From Coriobacteriaceae bacterium (GTDB lineage Bacteria > Actinomycetota > Coriobacteriia > Coriobacteriales > UMGS124): DNA of 64,000 nt. The notes beneath the pieces were generated by a model. The model was not told the origin of the DNA and searched no databases. It saw nothing but the letters and a program-made list of their open reading frames with translations. Shown here one piece after another: positions 8,635-16,662 of the stretch (the first letter of the stretch is position 1; each line of letters opens with the position of its first letter). Both the position numbers and the translations under genes were made by a program. The stretch is taken from positions 44,151-108,150 of the forward strand of contig JAHZGC010000012.1 of the NCBI GenBank assembly GCA_019421015.1, in the 5' to 3' direction.

Positions 8635-10116
8635 TCAGCGGTGATAGTAGCCCCGTCGCTCGAACTTGGGCTCGCAGCACACGTTGATGCCGAGGGTTCG
8701 GTACAGCTTCTCGTCGGCCGTAGAGACGATCACCGAGAAGTAGGCGTCGCAGCCCCGCAGGTCCTTGGCCGCCTCGATCACCTTGGCCGCCAAGGGGTTG
8801 GTGGCCGAGCTGATGGAGAGGGCTATGAGCATCTCGTTCGAGTGGAGGCGCGGGTTCTTGCTGCGCAGGTAGTCGGTCTTGAGATGGCATATGGGCTCTA
8901 TGGCCTCATCGGAAATCACGTATTCCGCGTCGTCGACGCCGGCCATGCGCTTAAGGGCGTTGATGAGCAGCGAGGACGCCGCCCCGAGCAGGTCGGACGT
9001 GCGGCCCGTCACGACGCTCCCGTCGGGCAGCACCATGGCGCCCGCCGGGGCCCCGGTCTGTGCCTCCTTGGCCAACGCGGCTTGGCGGGCCGGGGAATAG
9101 TCGGCGGTGACGCCGGCCTGCTTCATCAGCAGCTCGAGGGTCTCGACCTCCTCCTCCCCGACCCCGGTGCGCCGCAGCGCCTCGGAGGTCTGGAAGTAGC
9201 GCCGGACCACTTCGGAGCGGGCGGCCTCCCGAACGGCCTCGTCGTCGGATATGGCGAACCCCGCCATGTTGACGCCCATGTCGGTAGGCGACTGATAGGG
9301 GCTCTCACCGAGGATGCGCTCCATCATGGCCTTGAGCACCGGGAAGATCTCGACGTCGCGGTTGTAGTTTACCGTGGCCTCGCCGTAGGCCTCGAGGTGG
9401 AAGGGGTCTATGATGTTCGCGTCGCTCAGGTCGACGGTGGCTGCCTCGTAAGCGATGTTCACCGGGTGCTTGAGCGGCAGGTTCCAAACGGGGAACGTCT
9501 CGTACTTGGCATAGCCGGCTGCCACGCCGCGCTTGTGCTCGTGGTAGAGTTGGGAGAGACAGGTTGCCATCTTGCCGCTGCCGGGACCCGGGGCGGTGAC
9601 CACGACCAGGGGCCGCGAGGTCTCGATGAAGTCGTTCTTGCCGTACCCCTCGTCGCAGACGATCCGATCGACGTCGTAGGGGTAGCCGGGGATGGGGTAA
9701 TGGCGGTAGCACGTCACACCCAGCCCCTCGAGCCTGCGGCGGAACGCGTCTGCTCCCGGCTGACCGGCATACTGCGTGACGACGACGCTGCCCACCAGAA
9801 AGCCCAGACCCTTGAAGGCGTCCATGAGGCGCAGGAGCTCCTCGTCGTAGGTAATGCCCAGGTCGCCCCGGCGCTTTGACTTCTCGATGTCGTTTGCATT
9901 GATCGCAATCACGATCTCGACGTCGTCGACCATGCTTTGGAGCATGCGAATCTTGGTGTCGGGCTCAAAGCCCGGCAAGACGCGCGCCGCGTGGTAGTCA
10001 TCGAAGAGCTTGCCGCCGAACTCGAGATAGAGCTTGCCGCCGAACTGCCCGATACGGTCGCGAATCCGCTCCGCCTGCAGCTCGATGTATTTGTTGTTGT
10101 CGAATCCCATGCGCAT
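8635..10116 (-). CDS. DUF1846 family protein
   Basis: A 493-residue protein matching the DUF1846 family, cytosolic conserved proteins of unknown function. It begins MRMGFDNNKYIELQAERI. It has a P-loop-like GPGSGKMATCL at about residue 180, an IPGYPYDVDRIV segment, and the conserved C-terminal half with SNEMLIALSISSATNP. AGAAGGAGG lies about 13 nt before the ATG at 10116, longer than ideal; the ATG at 10110 is equally possible. It is divergent from umuC, with which it shares the upstream region. No function is assigned. Confidence 0.85.
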   Translation of the reverse strand: MRMGFDNNKYIELQAERIRDRIGQFGGKLYLEFGGKLFDDYHAARVLPGFEPDTKIRMLQSMVDDVEIVIAINANDIEKSKRRGDLGITYDEELLRLMDAFKGLGFLVGSVVVTQYAGQPGADAFRRRLEGLGVTCYRHYPIPGYPYDVDRIVCDEGYGKNDFIETSRPLVVVTAPGPGSGKMATCLSQLYHEHKRGVAAGYAKYETFPVWNLPLKHPVNIAYEAATVDLSDANIIDPFHLEAYGEATVNYNRDVEIFPVLKAMMERILGESPYQSPTDMGVNMAGFAISDDEAVREAARSEVVRRYFQTSEALRRTGVGEEEVETLELLMKQAGVTADYSPARQAALAKEAQTGAPAGAMVLPDGSVVTGRTSDLLGAASSLLINALKRMAGVDDAEYVISDEAIEPICHLKTDYLRSKNPRLHSNEMLIALSISSATNPLAAKVIEAAKDLRGCDAYFSVIVSTADEKLYRTLGINVCCEPKFERRGYYHR

Positions 10117-10230
10117 GGTGCGGCACGCCCTCCTTCTAGATGGTATCGCCCCAGTGTACGCGACAACGGGTTGCGCCGCACGCCTTATCGGCAGAATGCG
10201 CGAGATGGATGCAACCGGCTGAGCCTAGAG

Positions 10231-10306
10231 CGAAAATATGTTCGCTTTGCGAGATTCGACCGAAACCAAAACTTATGTTCTATACTGCAAAACGAACAGT
10301 TGTACC
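10231..10306 (+). promoter_or_regulatory. Cluster of LexA-type SOS boxes and -10 before umuC-yolD
   Basis: Three palindromes resemble the actinobacterial/Bacillus LexA box CGAACNNNNGTTCG: CGAAAATATGTTCG at 10231-10244 (1 mismatch), AAAACTTATGTTCT at 10268-10281 (3 mismatches, all in the outer positions of the half-sites), and CGAACAGTTGTACC at 10293-10306 (2 mismatches). A TATACT -10-like hexamer sits at 10281-10286 between the second and third. Binding by LexA would block the umuC promoter. Confidence 0.7.
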
Positions 10307-10346
10307 CGAAACACCAGTACTGCCGCCGGAGACACGCGGAGGAACC

Positions 10347-11654
10347 ATGGAGACGTCTCAAAAGACCTACCTGTGCATCGACCTCAAGACGTTCTATGCC
10401 TCGGTCGAATGCATCGACCGGGGGCTCGACCCCTACACGACCAACCTCGTGGTCGCCGACGAACAGCGGGGAAACAGCACCATCTGCCTCGCCGTGTCGC
10501 CGGCCATGAAGGCCCTCGGCGTGCGCAACCGCTGCCGCCTGTTCGAAATCCCCCCGGGCATCGACTACCTGGTGGCCTGTCCCCGCATGCGGCGCTACAT
10601 GGAGGTTTCGGCCGACATCTATGGCATCTACCGGCGCTCCGTGGCGGCCGAGGACATGCACGTCTACTCCATCGACGAGTGCTTCATCGACGCCACGAGC
10701 TATCTCCCCTTCTACGGCGTCGATGCCCGGGGGTTCGCCTCGATGCTCATGGAGAGCGTGCGGCGCGAGACCGGGATCTGCGCCACGGCGGGTATCGGGA
10801 CCAACCTCTTCCTGGCCAAGCTAGCCCTCGACATCACGGCCAAACACGTCGATGACCACATAGGTTACTTGGACGAGGAGGAGTTCAGGCGCACCGTATG
10901 GCACCACCGCCCCATCACCGACGTCTGGAACATAGGCCCCGGCATAGCGCGCCGCCTCGAGAAGTACGGCGTGCACGACCTGTTTGGCATCTGCTGGCTC
11001 GACGAGCAGGTGCTCTATCGAGAGTTCGGGGCAAATGCCGCCCTGCTCATCGACCACGCCCGCGGCGTCGAACCCTGTACCATCCAAGAGATCCACGACT
11101 TCGTGCCGCAATCCTCCTCGATAGCCAACGGCCAGATCTTGGCCGAGGGGTACGATCGCCGAGACGCCCACCGCGTCCTGCGCGAAATGGTCGAGGAGTC
11201 GGTATTCGACCTCGTGGATCGTAGGCTCGTGACGGGGCACATCAGCCTTTCGGTGGGTTATCAGAAGTCCGACGGCCCCCATGGCGGCGCGTTGAGGGCG
11301 GCCTATGCCAGGCGTCCTTGGGAGCTGCGTACCGGCGGTTCGCGCAAACTCCCCTACCTCACCTCGTCGTTTCGCAAGATAGCCGACCACTTCGACAACC
11401 TCTACGAGGAGACAACCCTGAGCGGCACCCCCGTCAAGCGCATACAGATCGGCCTTGGAGGACTGGAACCCGAGCTTAAAGCCACGCCGGATCTATTCGA
11501 GGCCGAGCGCGACGAACGGGAGCGCCGAACCCAACGCGCCGTCCTCGCAATCAACAAGAGGTTCGGGAAGAACTGTCTGCTACGTGGCTCGAGCCTGCTG
11601 CCGCACTCGACGGTCAGGGAACGCAACGGACTCATAGGGGGCCACCGTGCATAG
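10347..11654 (+). CDS. Y-family DNA polymerase (UmuC/UvrX-like)
   Basis: A translesion DNA polymerase of 435 residues. The N-terminus CIDLKTFYASVEC contains the first catalytic aspartate. YSIDECFID holds the paired acidic residues of the palm, and AGIGTNLFLAKLALD is the characteristic finger/thumb motif. A little-finger domain follows. It most resembles the UvrX/UmuC branch, which is usually followed by a YolD-like gene, as here (8-bp overlap). The ATG at 10347 has GGAGG 5 nt upstream. The upstream SOS boxes suggest induction by DNA damage. Confidence 0.9.
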   Translation: METSQKTYLCIDLKTFYASVECIDRGLDPYTTNLVVADEQRGNSTICLAVSPAMKALGVRNRCRLFEIPPGIDYLVACPRMRRYMEVSADIYGIYRRSVAAEDMHVYSIDECFIDATSYLPFYGVDARGFASMLMESVRRETGICATAGIGTNLFLAKLALDITAKHVDDHIGYLDEEEFRRTVWHHRPITDVWNIGPGIARRLEKYGVHDLFGICWLDEQVLYREFGANAALLIDHARGVEPCTIQEIHDFVPQSSSIANGQILAEGYDRRDAHRVLREMVEESVFDLVDRRLVTGHISLSVGYQKSDGPHGGALRAAYARRPWELRTGGSRKLPYLTSSFRKIADHFDNLYEETTLSGTPVKRIQIGLGGLEPELKATPDLFEAERDERERRTQRAVLAINKRFGKNCLLRGSSLLPHSTVRERNGLIGGHRA

Positions 11655-12039
11655 TCAAGAGAAGTCCCTGCCCCCATCCGATCCCCTCTGTCGGCCGCAA
11701 CCAGCAAGCCGTGCCAGCCAGTTCATGCCCTTTGCCGCCCTCAAAGGCTACTACGAGCTCATCCGCGAACGCGAACGCGTGCCCGAGCCCCTACGCGAGC
11801 TGAGCGAAGAAGAGGCCGCCGAGCTGTCGAGGCGCATGGCGCGCGTGCAACGCGGCAGCGCCGTACACGTGCGCCACCACGACGGGGAGGCCTATGTGAT
11901 GAGCGCCGGCATCGTGACCGGCATCGACGCCGCACGGCGCACGCTCTCGGTGGGGAGGACGGCCATCCCCTTCGATCGCATAGACGGCATCGCACTCGAC
12001 AAAGAGGACGGCTTTTGCGACAAAGCATGCAATCGTTGA
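11647..12039 (+). CDS. YolD-like protein
   Basis: A 130-residue protein with the YolD-like hallmarks: an ASQFMPFAALKGYYELI segment near residue 25, and a small beta-rich C-terminal domain ending with IPFDRIDGI. Such proteins are nearly always encoded next to a Y-family polymerase and are thought to assist or regulate it. The GTG start at 11647 lies inside the last codons of the polymerase gene, so the pair is translationally coupled and shares its SOS promoter. Confidence 0.85.
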   Translation: MHSQEKSLPPSDPLCRPQPASRASQFMPFAALKGYYELIRERERVPEPLRELSEEEAAELSRRMARVQRGSAVHVRHHDGEAYVMSAGIVTGIDAARRTLSVGRTAIPFDRIDGIALDKEDGFCDKACNR

Positions 12040-12096
12040 GAGGAACGCGAGACGCGGCGCGTCCAGACACGCAAACCGAGGCGGCGCGCACTATCC

Positions 12097-12744
12097 CTAG
12101 GGACTATCGGGGAATGCCATCTTGCGCGCTCGCTCCCCAGTGCGCCGGCGCATCCGGTCTTCACGGGCCTCGCTGCGTTCGAGGGCCGCCTCTGCTGCGG
12201 AGAAACGGCAACCGCAGTAGTTCTGCCGGTACATGCCGAGCTCACGCGAACGCTCGGTGGCCTTTGGATAATAGGGCCTGAAGTCCCTCCAAACCGCCGC
12301 CAACCCCGCCTGAGCGCACGCCAGCCCGAGTTCCCTGCCGCAGGCTTCGAACAGCTGGTAGGGGGAGACCGCCAGCGTCGTGGAAAGGCATTCGAAGCCG
12401 CCCTCGACTGCCATGCGGGCCGCCTCACGCAGGCGCAGTCGGTAACAGGCGGCGCACCGAGCAGGCCGATTGGTGCCCCAGCAGGCTACCTCGCGCTCCC
12501 AGGCGCCGCGGTCGCATGCCCCTTCGAGCACGGTAAGGCCGCGGTCGCAGGCCCAGCGACTCAGGGTGTCCAGACGACGAGCGTATTCCTCTTCGGGCTG
12601 GATGTTCGGGTTCACGTAGGCTATGGTCAGGGAGAACCCCTCCTCTTGCAGCAGATGCACCGGTTCCAAAGAGCAAGGACCGCAACAGGCGTGGAGCAAC
12701 ATCGGGCGGCCGGACGCAACGCCGCCGTTCGGAACCGCGCTCAT
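12097..12744 (-). CDS. queH: Epoxyqueuosine reductase QueH
   Basis: QueH (formerly DUF208) reduces epoxyqueuosine to queuosine in tRNA, replacing QueG. The 215-residue product has the family cysteines: CCGPC at the N-terminus, CAACYRLRL in the middle, and YCGC near the C-terminus. These hold the metal and Fe-S centre. The ATG at 12744 has AAAGGGGG about 5 nt upstream. It completes the pathway with tgt at 2.3 kb. It is divergent from selD, which is the other gene in the neighbourhood. Confidence 0.9.
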   Translation of the reverse strand: MSAVPNGGVASGRPMLLHACCGPCSLEPVHLLQEEGFSLTIAYVNPNIQPEEEYARRLDTLSRWACDRGLTVLEGACDRGAWEREVACWGTNRPARCAACYRLRLREAARMAVEGGFECLSTTLAVSPYQLFEACGRELGLACAQAGLAAVWRDFRPYYPKATERSRELGMYRQNYCGCRFSAAEAALERSEAREDRMRRRTGERARKMAFPDSP

Positions 12745-12964
12745 CAGTGCCCCCTTTGGGACAGGAAGAGACGGCACTGCATCGAGGCATTCCCCCTTTC
12801 GAGAGCCCGCGCCATACCCCAGGCCCGCATCGTAAAAGCGGGCTGCACACTATCAACCGAATCGGGCCTACGTCAAGTCGCCCGCGCTCACCGCAGGGTA
12901 GAATTGCCAAAGCGGTCCACAGAATCGCAGGAACGTCGGCAACGACCAGAAAGGACCGATAACC

Positions 12965-14026
12965 ATGGACAAAAGACGTGGCACCGTGCGGCTCACCCAG
13001 CTCACCTCAAAAGGCGGTTGAGCCGCCAAGTGGGGTCCGGGAGACCTCGAAACGATCTTAAAGAGCATCGTGCCGCCGTCGATCGACGAACGGCTCCTAC
13101 TCGGATTCGAGACCAGCGACGACGCCGCCGTGGTTCGGCTGCGCGACGACCTGGCGGCGGTCCTGACGGTGGACTTCTTCACCCCCATTGTCGACGACCC
13201 CTACGACTTCGGCCGCGTGGCCGCCGCAAACTCGCTGTCGGACGTCTACGCCATGGGCGCCACGCCGCTCGTGGCCCTCAACCTGCTCGCCCTCGACAGC
13301 TCGTTGGGCACCGACGTCGCCGCAGCCATACTGCAGGGAGGCGCCGACGCCGTGCGCGAGGCGGGGGCGTTCGTGGCCGGTGGCCACACCGTCGACGACG
13401 ACGAGCCCAAATACGGCCTCTGCGTCATGGGGACCGCCCATCCCGACCGGGTCGTCCTGAACGGCGGCGCGCACCCGGGCGACGTGCTTTACCTCACCAA
13501 ACCCCTCGGCGTGGGCATCATGGCGGCCGGGCACAAGGTGGGTCTTGTCGACGACGAGGCCATGAGACCCGTCATCGAGTCGATGGCCGAGCTCAACAAA
13601 GCGGCCGGAGAGGCCATGATGGCAGCCGGGGTCCGCGCGGCTACCGACGTCACCGGTTTCGGCCTGGCGGGGCACCTCCACGAGATGCTCGAGGCGAGCG
13701 GCTGTGCGGCGCAGCTCTCATGGGAGGCGCTGCCCATATTCCCTGAGGTCTGGGAGCTCACGGCCGCCTACTGCCGCCCGAACCGTCTGTTCTCGGTCAT
13801 GGACTACGCCGGTTCCTACGTGAGGCTGCCCGGCGTGGACGACGAGACGGCGGACAACCGCCTCTCGGTCGTCTGCGACCCAGAGACGAGCGGCGGGATC
13901 CTCGCCGCCATCCCGCCGGAGAACGCCGAACTCTTCGAGCGGGAGTTCGAGGCGCGCAGCGGCAGGGCGCCAAGCCGCATCGGCACTGTCGTCGAGGGAG
14001 AGACAGGCATGGTCACCGTGCTCTAG
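12965..14026 (+). CDS. selD: Selenide, water dikinase SelD (selenocysteine-containing)
   Basis: SelD makes selenophosphate from selenide and ATP for selenocysteine and selenouridine synthesis. The 353-residue frame opens at the ATG at 12965 (AAAGGA 9 nt upstream) and runs through an in-frame TGA at 13019-13021. This TGA sits exactly where SelD carries its catalytic Cys/Sec (SKGG-U-AAKWGPGD), followed by ETILKSIV. Downstream are the ATP-binding aspartates in SDDAAVV and LTVDFFTPIVDDPYDFGRVAAAN. An annotation starting after the TGA would lose the active site and the glycine-rich loop. The stop codon lies in palindromic copy C. Confidence 0.93.
13013..13048 (+). promoter_or_regulatory. Bacterial SECIS-like hairpins at the selD UGA
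   Basis: GGCGG/CCGCC encloses the UGA (13013-13027). A second stem at 13032-13048 (GGGGTC paired with GACCTC, 5-nt G-rich loop CGGGA) sits 11-27 nt after the UGA, about where SelB recognises the apical loop of bacterial SECIS elements. The folding was done by eye. Confidence 0.65.
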
Positions 14027-14132
14027 AGCATTTTGAGAAAGCTCCTGCACAAGGCGGGCAAAGGCACGGTGTGCTCAAGGCACATACGCCTTTGCCCGAC
14101 GCGGTGCAGGGCTTTATTCAAAATGCTCTAGG
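14023..14132 (-). repeat. Palindromic intergenic element, copy C
   Basis: Third copy of the element, inverted relative to A and B, between convergent selD and the DUF3343 gene. The outer arms are CTAGAGCATTTTGA and TTCAAAATGCTCTAG. Its inner stem CGGGCAAAGGC/GCCTTTGCCCG is unrelated in sequence to that of copy B but also pairs perfectly. The loops (CACCGCG, TATGTGC, GCACACCG, CGCCTTGTG on the minus strand) are unchanged. Each end supplies a TAG stop codon, for selD and for the DUF3343 gene. Confidence 0.85.
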
Positions 14133-14388
14133 CGAGGCGTTTGTAGGACGGTCCCTCCACCTCCCAGAGGGAGGCATCTTCGCCGAACGACCCCTCGGCT
14201 TCGACCGCCGCGCGCAGGGCGTCGAGCTCGGGGGGCCGGCATCTCAGGGCGATGCCGCAGCCGGCGCTTATCTCCCGGGGTGTGGGAATGGTCAGGTAGG
14301 GGACGCGCCCCTCGTCAAGGACCGCCGCGGCGGCGAGGGCCCGGTGGGTCGAGTCGAACGCGACGACGTAGTAGGCCTCGGGCTCCAT
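14128..14388 (-). CDS. DUF3343 family protein (putative Se/S carrier-like)
   Basis: An 86-residue protein of the DUF3343 family, which occurs with selenium metabolism genes and is suspected to carry selenium or sulfur. Two cysteines, in SAGCGIALRCRP, match the family's conserved position. The N-terminus YYVVAFDSTHRALAA is typical. It lies 4 nt downstream of yedF and is probably cotranscribed. The TAG stop is provided by the terminal repeat of palindromic copy C. The carrier role is inferred from family and neighbours. Confidence 0.85.
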   Translation of the reverse strand: MEPEAYYVVAFDSTHRALAAAAVLDEGRVPYLTIPTPREISAGCGIALRCRPPELDALRAAVEAEGSFGEDASLWEVEGPSYKRLA

Positions 14389-14392
14389 GGTG

Positions 14393-15004
14393 CTAGAGGG
14401 TTATGACCTTGGCGGCCTCGTGCATGCGCTCGAGGATGTCGTACATGTTCGAGACGTCGCCCACGAGCAGCTCCCCTTTGATGCCGTAGAAGTCGAGGCA
14501 GGTACCGCAGACCAGCACCTCGCTGCCGCGCTCCTGCAGCTTCCGGACACTCTCGACAACAGGGGTCTCCTCCCCTGCCACAAGCTTGACGCCGCCGTTC
14601 ATAAAGAGCACCGACGCGGGAACCTGCTCGCCCTCGGACAGGGTGTAGAGAGCCATCTTCATGAGGTTATAGCCGAGCTGCGGGTCGCCCTCGCCCACGT
14701 GGTCCTTGCCCACGAAGACCGCATAGCCGCAGCCGGAGGGGCCACAAACGGGTGCCACGGGGGCCTCGGCTGCCGCGGAAGCGGCCGCGTTTCCGTCAGG
14801 CGCCCCGGAGAAGGAGACGAGCCAACCGCCCTCGATCTCATCGACGCCCACCGCGAGGCCGGACTTGTCGCCGAGGCGCAGGAGGTTCTTCACGGCGGTC
14901 TCGTTGTCGACCTGCACGCCGAGGTCGGTGCAGCCGGCGTCGAGCTCCTTCTTGGCCATCACCAAAGGCATGGGGCAGGCCTTGCCGAACGCGTTCAAAA
15001 TCAT
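14393..15004 (-). CDS. yedF: YedF, selenium-metabolism sulfurtransferase-like protein
   Basis: This 203-residue protein has a TusA-like domain with the CPMP motif (KACPMPLVMAKKEL, about residues 7-20), a short linker, and a DsrE-like C-terminal domain (FMNGGVKL, VCGTCLDFYGIK). That two-domain design is the YedF type associated with SelD. The ATG at 15004 has AAGGAG 6 nt upstream. It stands in the tight minus-strand group sstT, membrane protein, yedF, DUF3343, facing selD across palindromic copy C. It probably mobilises persulfide or perselenide; the substrate is unproven. Confidence 0.9.
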   Translation of the reverse strand: MILNAFGKACPMPLVMAKKELDAGCTDLGVQVDNETAVKNLLRLGDKSGLAVGVDEIEGGWLVSFSGAPDGNAAASAAAEAPVAPVCGPSGCGYAVFVGKDHVGEGDPQLGYNLMKMALYTLSEGEQVPASVLFMNGGVKLVAGEETPVVESVRKLQERGSEVLVCGTCLDFYGIKGELLVGDVSNMYDILERMHEAAKVITL

Positions 15005-15014
15005 AGTTTTCTCC

Positions 15015-15353
15015 TTATGGTCGGTTGGAATCGGACTTACGGCCCCGCAGGTAGTACCGGTGGAGCAGGAATGTGACTGCGAAGCCCACCGCCGACGCGA
15101 CGGCGAGGGCGCCGACGAACTCAAGAACATACAGGTTGTCCTCGAGCCATGCGTAGGCCGTGGCAACGCAGAAGAGCACGGTGAGGAAGCCGGTGACACC
15201 GGTGAACGCCCGCAACAGGACGCGCTTAGCGCGATCGGGCGAGCGCAGGGAGGAGAGCACGAGGTAGGCAACGAGCCCCACGACGACCAGCACGACCACG
15301 AGCGGAAGCGCCCGGTACACCATGAGAAGCAAGGTCAGCGGGTTCATCGGCAC
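15015..15353 (-). CDS. Small three-helix membrane protein, unknown
   Basis: A 112-residue hydrophobic protein with three likely membrane segments, at about residues 15-35, 45-65 and 75-97, and a basic C-terminal tail ending RGRKSDSNRP. I recognise no family. The GTG at 15353 directly follows the sstT stop; the ATG at 15347 is the alternative. No strong ribosome site is seen, so it probably depends on coupling to sstT. The yedF start lies just downstream of its stop, so it belongs to the selenium-linked operon by position only. Confidence 0.7.
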   Translation of the reverse strand: MPMNPLTLLLMVYRALPLVVVLVVVGLVAYLVLSSLRSPDRAKRVLLRAFTGVTGFLTVLFCVATAYAWLEDNLYVLEFVGALAVASAVGFAVTFLLHRYYLRGRKSDSNRP

Positions 15354-16595
15354 CTATTCCACGATAATCTTGCCCGGCTCGAACGGCTCCCCGCGCTTTG
15401 CCATGACCCGGTACTCCGCACAGGCGGTGAACAGCACGTCGGACGACGAGTTGAGGGCGGTCTCGAAAGAGTCCTGGATAACGCCGATGAGGAAGCCGAT
15501 GCCCACGACCTGCATGGCAACGTCGTTACCGATGCCGAAGAGCGAGCAGGCCAAGGGGATGAGCAGAAGCGATCCGCCCGCGACGCCCGAGGCACCGCAG
15601 GCCGACACCGAGGCGAGCACGCTCAGGATGACCGCTGTGGGAATGTCAACCGAAATGCCGGCCGTGTGGGCCGCCGCCATGGTCATGACCGTGATGGTGA
15701 CCGCCGCGCCCGCCATGTTGATCGTGGCACCGAGGGGGATAGAGACGGAGTAGGTGTCTTTGTTCAACCCCAGCTTGCGGCAGAGCTCCATGTTCACAGG
15801 GATGTTCGCCGCCGAGCTGCGCGTGAAGAACGCCGTGATGGCGCTGTCTTTGATGCAGCGCCACACAAGCGGGTACGGGTTGCGGCGGATGGTCAAAAAC
15901 GCGATAAGGGGGTTCGTCCCGAAGGCGATGACGAGCATGCATCCCACCAACACCGCGAGCAACTTGCCGTACTCTCCGAAGACCGCAAGGCCGCTCGTAG
16001 AGACGGTGGTGTAGACCAGGCCGAGGATGCCGAAGGGAGCGCAGGAAACGACCCAGCGCACCACCGTGGACACGGCGTCGGAGAGGTTGGTCATGACGTC
16101 CTTGGTGGTCTGGGAGGTACGGCGCAGGGCGATGCCAATCACGACGGCCCAGGCAAGGATACCCAGGTAGTTGGCGTTCATCAGGGCCTCCACCGGGTTG
16201 GCCACGATGTTGTTGAGCAGGGAGGACAAGACCTCGGAGATGCTCTGGGGAGAATCGCCCTGGGTCACGTCGGCCAGGGTGAGGTCAATCGGGAACAGGG
16301 CCCCGGAGACGACCGCGACCAGGGCCGCGACAACGGTCGCCACGATGTAAAGCAGGATGACCGTCCCCATGGAGCGGGAGGCGCCGGCGTTCGCAAGGGC
16401 GCTGATGACGAGAAAGAACACCAGGATGGGTGCGATTGCCTTGAGCGCCGAGACGAACAGGGAGCCGAGCAGCTCGATGGCGGCGATACCCGGGAACGCA
16501 AGGGCAAGCGCTATGCCGATCGCCAGGCCGATGAGGATTCGGCGCACGAGACTGAGAGACCCCCACGCCCGCGCCGCTTTTTTGAGTGCCTCCAT
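15354..16595 (-). CDS. sstT: Serine/threonine:sodium symporter SstT
   Basis: A sodium-coupled importer of serine and threonine in the dicarboxylate/amino acid:cation symporter family, 413 residues. The serine-rich re-entrant motif FFTRSSAANIP, the NMAGAAVTITV helix of the sodium site, and ACGASGVAGGSLLLIP near the C-terminus are typical of SstT. The ATG at 16595 has AAAGG 6 nt upstream. It heads the operon with the small membrane protein, yedF and the DUF3343 gene, which is an unusual company for it. Confidence 0.93.
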   Translation of the reverse strand: MEALKKAARAWGSLSLVRRILIGLAIGIALALAFPGIAAIELLGSLFVSALKAIAPILVFFLVISALANAGASRSMGTVILLYIVATVVAALVAVVSGALFPIDLTLADVTQGDSPQSISEVLSSLLNNIVANPVEALMNANYLGILAWAVVIGIALRRTSQTTKDVMTNLSDAVSTVVRWVVSCAPFGILGLVYTTVSTSGLAVFGEYGKLLAVLVGCMLVIAFGTNPLIAFLTIRRNPYPLVWRCIKDSAITAFFTRSSAANIPVNMELCRKLGLNKDTYSVSIPLGATINMAGAAVTITVMTMAAAHTAGISVDIPTAVILSVLASVSACGASGVAGGSLLLIPLACSLFGIGNDVAMQVVGIGFLIGVIQDSFETALNSSSDVLFTACAEYRVMAKRGEPFEPGKIIVE

Positions 16596-16662
16596 AACGT
16601 ACCTTTCGAGTCTACGGCAATCCCCCACCCAGAGGTCGCCGGCAACGCATTCGGGTCGGGGG

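Noticed and set aside
13070..14026. SelD starting at 13070
   Set aside because: It would lose the catalytic Cys/Sec site and glycine-rich loop, which are encoded upstream in the same frame through the TGA.
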